64,000 nucleotides of DNA, from the NCBI GenBank assembly GCA_036562495.1, contig DATCKA010000072.1:10057-74056 (forward strand), in the 5' to 3' direction. Source of the stretch: Geochorda sp036562495. Its GTDB lineage: Bacteria; Bacillota; Limnochordia; Limnochordales; Geochordaceae. The position numbers and the translations under genes are program-made. This document shows, piece after piece, positions 59,812-64,000 of the stretch; within the stretch, counting starts at the first letter, position 1, and each line of letters starts with the position of its first letter. Under the pieces are notes generated by a model, which was not told the origin of the DNA, ran no database searches, and saw only the letters and a list, made by a program, of their open reading frames with translations.

Positions 59812-60834
59812 TCAGCCAGCCCGGACCTCCTGACGCATGAAGGCGATGTAGGCGACCATGAAGCAGATCAGCATCGCGGCGGTCAGGGCCGTCAGATGGG
59901 GCCAGATGAGCAGCAGGCTCTGGCCCAGGGGGAGCGGCGCTCCCGGCACCGCGCCGATGACCTGCTCCAGGAGCAGCGGGCCCAGGGACCGCACCTGCGG
60001 GTTGAGGAGCGTCTCCACAGCCTCGCTGTACAGCAGTGTGGGCGAGAGGCGGTTGAGGGCCAGGTTCCATCGGGCGTTGCGGAGCACCTGCATGGCGTCC
60101 TGCGAGTCGGTGACCGGTGCCACCGCGTCCGCCACCAGCCCGAAGAGCAGGCCCGCGAAGATGCTGAAGAAGAGCCACGTCGCCAGGCTGGCCAGCGCCG
60201 AGGCGACTGTCTGACGGAGCAACGTGGAGAAGAGGATCGCGAGACTCAACCAGAAGCCGATGTAGACGACGGTGACGGCCAGGAAGGCGACCAGTCTCAG
60301 GAACTCCTCGAGCGTCGGCGGCACGCCCGTCAGGACCAGGCCGAGCCCACCCACCAGGCCTCCCAGGGCGAAGACCATGATGGCCAGCGCGGCCAGCCCC
60401 GCCAGGAACTTGCCGTTGATGATGGCGTCTCGGTAGATGGGCTGGCTGACCAGCCGGCTCAGGGTGCCCCGGACCCGTTCGCCGTTGATGGCGTCGAAGG
60501 CCAGGGCGATGCCCAAGAGCGGCCCCAAGAACTCGACGAAGAAGGTGAAGGGCGGAAGCGAACTCCCGCCCGTGGTGAACAGGCGCAGGAAGACGAAGGG
60601 ATCGCTCTGGGAGGCCTGCGTCAGGGTGTCCCGCAGGGTGCGGGCGCCCACGTAGATGGCCGCCAGCCCGGCCACCACCACGAGGCCGACCAGGATGACG
60701 AACCGATGCCCGCTGAGATGGTCGGCCAGTTCCTTGCGGAAGACCGCTCCGAGCCCCGCGGGCCGACGAAGCAGGCGCCCGATGACCGTCTCACGCCGCA
60801 CCGCTGGCGACGGAGCGGGGATCGCGCTGGCCAT
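59812..60834 (-). CDS. ABC-2 type transporter permease
   Basis: 340 residues, about six helices; FRKELADHLSGHRFVILVGLV starts the first one. INGERVRGTLSRLVSQPIYRD is the usual loop of ABC-2 membrane proteins that follows the second helix. It overlaps the ATP-binding gene by 44 bases. The pair likely exports a lipid, polymer or drug. A NEW3-domain protein encoded upstream in the same operon is a likely partner. Confidence 0.88.
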   Translation of the reverse strand: MASAIPAPSPAVRRETVIGRLLRRPAGLGAVFRKELADHLSGHRFVILVGLVVVAGLAAIYVGARTLRDTLTQASQSDPFVFLRLFTTGGSSLPPFTFFVEFLGPLLGIALAFDAINGERVRGTLSRLVSQPIYRDAIINGKFLAGLAALAIMVFALGGLVGGLGLVLTGVPPTLEEFLRLVAFLAVTVVYIGFWLSLAILFSTLLRQTVASALASLATWLFFSIFAGLLFGLVADAVAPVTDSQDAMQVLRNARWNLALNRLSPTLLYSEAVETLLNPQVRSLGPLLLEQVIGAVPGAPLPLGQSLLLIWPHLTALTAAMLICFMVAYIAFMRQEVRAG

Positions 60835-61789
60835 CCTGCATCCCCCCCTGGAAGTAGAGGCGGTAGATGTCGTCGAGCCCGTAGGTGTGCAACCGCAGAT
60901 GCAGAAGCGACAGGCCGTGCGTCACCAGCGTGCGCGCCACCTCCGCCCGCACGTCCTGCCGGCAGCTCAAGACGAGTCCGTCGGCGTAAGCTGTCACGTC
61001 GAGCACCCCATCGATGGCGCGCACCAGGTGCTCGGCCCGTGACTGCTCGCCAGCGCCGACCCCTACCTCGACGACCAGAGGGGCGGCGCCTGCGAGCTGC
61101 CGGGCGAGGCTCTCGACCGGCCCCTGGGCGATGAGCCGACCGCCAACGAAGATGCCGACGCGGTGGCAGATCCGCTGCACCTGGTGAAGCAGGTGAGAGG
61201 AGAGCAGCACCGTCACCCGCTCCTCCTGCGACAGGCGGGCGATGAGCTGCAGCACCTCGTCGACCCCCTTGGGGTCGATGCCCAGGGTGGGCTCGTCCAG
61301 GATGATGATGCGGGGGCGCTTCACCAGGACGTCGGCCAGTCCCAGGCGCTGGCGCATGCCCCTGGAGTACTCCCGCACCCGGCGGTCCGCCGCCGAGGCC
61401 AATCCGACCGCCTCCAGCAGCGACGCGATGTGGGCGCGGGCCTCGCGCTCGTCGATGCCGTTGAGACGGGCCGTGTAGAGGAGGTTTTCAAACCCGGTCA
61501 GGTCGTCGTAGAAGCCGACGTTCTCCGGGAGATAACCGACCTGACGCTTGACCTCCAGGGGCTCTCGCAGGGGGTCGTGGCCCAGCACGCGGGCCGTCCC
61601 GGCCGTCGGCTCCGTCAGGCCCAGCAGCATCAGGATGGTCGTGGTCTTGCCGGCTCCGTTGGGCCCCAGCAGTCCGAAGATCTCACCCTCGTGCACCGTC
61701 AGATCGAGGCCGTCCACCACCGTGCGCTGGCCGTAGCGCTTGGTGAGCCCTCTCGCCTCGATGACCGCGTGCGCCTGGGGCTGCTCCAA
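60791..61789 (-). CDS. ABC-2 type transporter ATP-binding protein
   Basis: 332 residues. Walker A LLGPNGAGKTTT, Q-loop YLPENVGFYDDLTG, signature YSRGMRQRLGLA, Walker B IIILDEPTLGID and H-loop LSSHLLHQV. The C-terminal ~90 residues are a dimer domain typical of exporters. It overlaps the permease by 44 bases. The start GAGCAGCCC follows GGTGACCGG.. and lies 37 bases after the NEW3 gene's stop. Confidence 0.93.
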   Translation of the reverse strand: MEQPQAHAVIEARGLTKRYGQRTVVDGLDLTVHEGEIFGLLGPNGAGKTTTILMLLGLTEPTAGTARVLGHDPLREPLEVKRQVGYLPENVGFYDDLTGFENLLYTARLNGIDEREARAHIASLLEAVGLASAADRRVREYSRGMRQRLGLADVLVKRPRIIILDEPTLGIDPKGVDEVLQLIARLSQEERVTVLLSSHLLHQVQRICHRVGIFVGGRLIAQGPVESLARQLAGAAPLVVEVGVGAGEQSRAEHLVRAIDGVLDVTAYADGLVLSCRQDVRAEVARTLVTHGLSLLHLRLHTYGLDDIYRLYFQGGMQDGQRDPRSVASGAA

Positions 61790-61826
61790 GGCCGGTCACC
61801 TCCTCACGGTCGTCGCCAGCGCGGGC

Positions 61827-63014
61827 TCAGCGGCGCCCGTAGACCCTGAAGGTGGTGAACAGCCCGGCCACGACCACGGCCACGATGCCGACCCCGATCC
61901 ATCCCCACAGCGTCGGCGTCTTGACGGCGACCCGCAGCGTGGTCTCGGCGGAGGCCTGCGCGGCCATCGCGCGTACCGTCACGGCGTAGTCGCCAGCGAT
62001 GGCCCGCCCGTCCGGCCGCAGCGTGGCGGTGATCTCGCGGAACTCGCCGGCCGGCAGCACGTCGATCCGGTCGGGATCGAAGGTCATCCGCCAGTTGAGG
62101 GGCGTGCTGGCGGAGAACGTGATGCCGTGGAGATCCGCGCTACCCGTGTTGTCCAGTCGTAGCGTGATCGTGCTGTCCCGCCCGGCGACCGCCTCCGCGT
62201 TGAGCCGGCCGGTCGGCGTCGTCAGGAGCATCTCATAGGTGCCCGTGATGACCGTGGTGAGCTGCAGTGTCGCCTCCGCCCCCACCGCAGAGGCCCGCAG
62301 CAGCACCGGGTAGTCGCCCGCGGGGATCCGGTTGGGAGGCGTGACGCGCACCTCGAGGCTCTGCGTGGCTCCGGCCTTGACGCCGATGCTGGCCACCTGG
62401 CGGCTCTCGAAGCGCGGCGATATCTCGACGCGCCACCCCTCCGGGGCCCTTGCGTCGAGCTGGAAGGTCTGGTCCTCACCGCTGCGGTTGATCAGCTGCA
62501 CGGGGAACTCGAACCGCGCGCCGGCCGGCCCCCTGAGCTGCGGGTAGTCGGTCGTGAGCTCCACGGGCTTCTCCACAGCCCGCTCGCTCACCCGGAGACT
62601 GAGGCGGAGTCGGGATGAGCCGGCCGCCAGCACGACGGGATAGTCGCTCGGCCGGGCGTCACGCGGGATCCTGACCTGCAGGTCGAGGTAGACGGTGCCG
62701 GGGCGGCTCTCCTCGCGCGGCGGGACATAGGCTTGATGCACACGGGTGCCTCGCCCTCGGAAGTAGACGTCCCACCCCTGGGGCGCCTCCAGCACCTGGA
62801 GATCCACTACCTGGCCCGCGTCGCCGTAGTTGGCGAGCGTCAGGGAGATCGTCTGGGTGGCACCCGGCTCGACCGCCATGCCGGGGAAGTCGCTGGTGAG
62901 CACCACTGACGGCGCGGCGGCCCTGACCGGTAAGACAGCGAGAGCGAGGAGCACGGCCAGGGCGGACATCAGCCGCAATCCGAGCCGAAGCGAGCGAACG
63001 GTGGCGACATCCAT
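61827..63014 (-). CDS. NEW3-domain exported protein
   Basis: 395 residues. Signal sequence (LMSALAVLLALAVLPVRA), three Ig-like repeats: SDFPGMAVEPGATQTISLTL; TTDYPQLRGPAGARFEFPVQ; AEAVAGRDSTITLRLDNTGS. A C-terminal helix (WGWIGVGIVAVVVAGLFTTF) anchors it. Repeats match the NEW3 domain of alpha-galactosidase-associated proteins. ATG 63014 has GGGGGG ahead. Next to an ABC-2 exporter it likely acts as the extracytoplasmic partner. Confidence 0.88.
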   Translation of the reverse strand: MDVATVRSLRLGLRLMSALAVLLALAVLPVRAAAPSVVLTSDFPGMAVEPGATQTISLTLANYGDAGQVVDLQVLEAPQGWDVYFRGRGTRVHQAYVPPREESRPGTVYLDLQVRIPRDARPSDYPVVLAAGSSRLRLSLRVSERAVEKPVELTTDYPQLRGPAGARFEFPVQLINRSGEDQTFQLDARAPEGWRVEISPRFESRQVASIGVKAGATQSLEVRVTPPNRIPAGDYPVLLRASAVGAEATLQLTTVITGTYEMLLTTPTGRLNAEAVAGRDSTITLRLDNTGSADLHGITFSASTPLNWRMTFDPDRIDVLPAGEFREITATLRPDGRAIAGDYAVTVRAMAAQASAETTLRVAVKTPTLWGWIGVGIVAVVVAGLFTTFRVYGRR

Positions 63015-63106
63015 CGTGTATCCCCCCAAAGATCCACGGCGGTTGTCGCTCTGTCTCGGATCTTACTCGCTCGCCCCGCCTTGTCCACCGCCGCTCGACC
63101 TGCCCC

Positions 63107-64000
63107 TCAGCGGCGCAGGCCGAGGATGCGGAAGAGGTCCGGGGTGGCCGCCTCGACCGGGGGCAGGTTCAGCACCCGCTGGGCCTCCTGGATGGCCGCG
63201 AGGGTCGCCGGACCCATCCGGGCATCGGCCCTTCCGGGGTCGAAGCCGTGGCGCCGCAGGGCCCACTGCAGCAACGGCACGGCGAAGTCGACGGCTCCGG
63301 ACGGCAGGGGCGCCTCCCAGCTCACCCAGGGCAGGATGCCGACGATGGTGACCGGCGTGCCCACCGTCACCATCTCGAAGAGCCGCTCGACGTCGGCGTT
63401 GTACATCCGGATGCACCCGGCGCTGGCCTGGGTCCCTATGCTCCACGGACGGTTGGTGCCGTGAATGCCGTAGCTGCCGAAGGGGATGTCGAGACCCATC
63501 CACCGGGTACCGAAGACCCCGTCGGCGTAGCCCTTGTTGACGATGCGCCATTCCCCGACCGGGGTCATGGTGAGGGGCTTGCCCACGGCGACGGGCCACC
63601 GCTCCTGGACCCGGCCGTCTCGGTAGAGCGTCAACACCAGCCGGCTCGTGTCCACGACGATCCAGGGGCCGCCGCCACGCGCGTCGGGGTGGAGGGGGAG
63701 CTGATCCGGCTGGGGCGCGGCGATGGCTGCCTGGTGCTGGCTGTCGATGAGGCTCTCGGCCCCCTCCTGGAAGACCCGGGCGATGGCCTGCAGGGTCGTG
63801 GCGTCGGCCACCCCGGTTACCGGCAACCCGTACCGACGCTGGAAGAGTCGCACCGCCTCACGGGTGTGCGGGTCGTAGCGGCCGTCCAGCGGATGGGGGA
63901 AGAGAGCGAGCAGGCGCAGGCCGAGCTGAAGCTCCCGGACGGCTTCGGGGTCGTCGCGCTGGCCGGGGACGCCCAGGGAGGCGATCTCGCCGCAGAGGGG
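63107..64000 (-). CDS. L,D-transpeptidase with peptidoglycan-binding domain, 5' end outside window
   Basis: 297 residues visible; the frame is open to base 64000, so the start and signal peptide are missing. Residues mirror the gene at 7245-8264: EAVRELQLGLRLL, then REAVRLFQRRYGLPVTGVAD, the YkuD domain with HGTNRPWSIGTQASAGC (catalytic His and Cys) and a C-terminal PG-binding-like part ending in ILGLRR. Role: 3-3 cross-linking of peptidoglycan. The NEW3 gene follows on the same strand after 92 bases. Confidence 0.92.
   Translation of the reverse strand, partial: PLCGEIASLGVPGQRDDPEAVRELQLGLRLLALFPHPLDGRYDPHTREAVRLFQRRYGLPVTGVADATTLQAIARVFQEGAESLIDSQHQAAIAAPQPDQLPLHPDARGGGPWIVVDTSRLVLTLYRDGRVQERWPVAVGKPLTMTPVGEWRIVNKGYADGVFGTRWMGLDIPFGSYGIHGTNRPWSIGTQASAGCIRMYNADVERLFEMVTVGTPVTIVGILPWVSWEAPLPSGAVDFAVPLLQWALRRHGFDPGRADARMGPATLAAIQEAQRVLNLPPVEAATPDLFRILGLRR

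Overview
The window is GC-rich and densely coded on both strands. Short intergenic gaps carry Gram-positive style regulation: a SAM-I (S-box) riboswitch with a complete terminator/antiterminator switch, a TPP riboswitch, strong Shine-Dalgarno sites, and TTGACA-17-TATAAT-like promoters. With YkoP-like and MurG/MGDG-synthase-like envelope genes, L,D-transpeptidases, 2-oxoacid:ferredoxin oxidoreductases, multiheme cytochromes and a ba3-type oxidase, this suggests a chromosomal segment of a high-GC, Firmicutes-related (Limnochordia-like), probably thermophilic, facultative or microaerophilic bacterium. The taxonomic guess is inference. I see no plasmid, phage, IS element or CRISPR array.

Layout: 1-4301, DUF4340 protein, glycosyltransferase, polysaccharide deacetylase, YkoP-like protein and an IscA/HesB-type Fe-S protein, chained by GTGA overlaps. 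4469-7100, a two-subunit 2-oxoacid:ferredoxin oxidoreductase. 7245-9713, L,D-transpeptidase and an extracytoplasmic solute-binding-like protein. 9742-12544 (minus), feoA-feoB-feoC-like iron uptake. 12818-16307, heptaheme cytochrome, cytochrome b, triheme cytochrome, CcmE and a NarL-type regulator, closed by a good terminator. 16427-17698, two tiny membrane proteins and a MEDS-domain protein. 17643-20380 (minus), a four-subunit VOR-type oxidoreductase. 20452-23365, promoter, SAM riboswitch and metN-metI-metQ. 23411-28037, a divergent Mur ligase, a GAF/HD-GYP protein and an unknown anchored protein.

28108-34673 (minus) reads as one aerobic-respiration block: HAD, GAF histidine kinase, response regulator, SCO-like protein, small membrane subunit, oxidase subunit II and oxidase subunit I. 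34895-38990 has an MFS transporter, a metal-exporting P-type ATPase and its ArsR regulator. ctaA (heme A synthase) and a RidA protein follow. 41958-44403 holds an endonuclease III-like Fe-S protein and purA. 44700-49655 holds small proteins, tRNA-Glu, an MFS/HAD pair, a leucine-dehydrogenase-type enzyme, a zinc ribbon protein and tRNA-Val. 49945-54781 is a TAXI-TRAP transporter operon plus an MFS protein. 54796-56413 (minus) is TPP riboswitch-thiW-tenA. The right end holds a HAD phosphatase, a 5'-nucleotidase-like protein, plsY, an ABC exporter with a NEW3-domain protein, and a second L,D-transpeptidase cut by the window edge.

Functional logic: the amino acid dehydrogenase could deaminate branched-chain amino acids to 2-oxoacids for the VOR and KOR enzymes, yielding acyl-CoA and reduced ferredoxin. 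Multiheme cytochromes with cytochrome b and the ba3 oxidase are possible electron outlets. CcmE, CtaA, Feo and the IscA-type protein supply cytochrome maturation, heme A, iron and Fe-S clusters.
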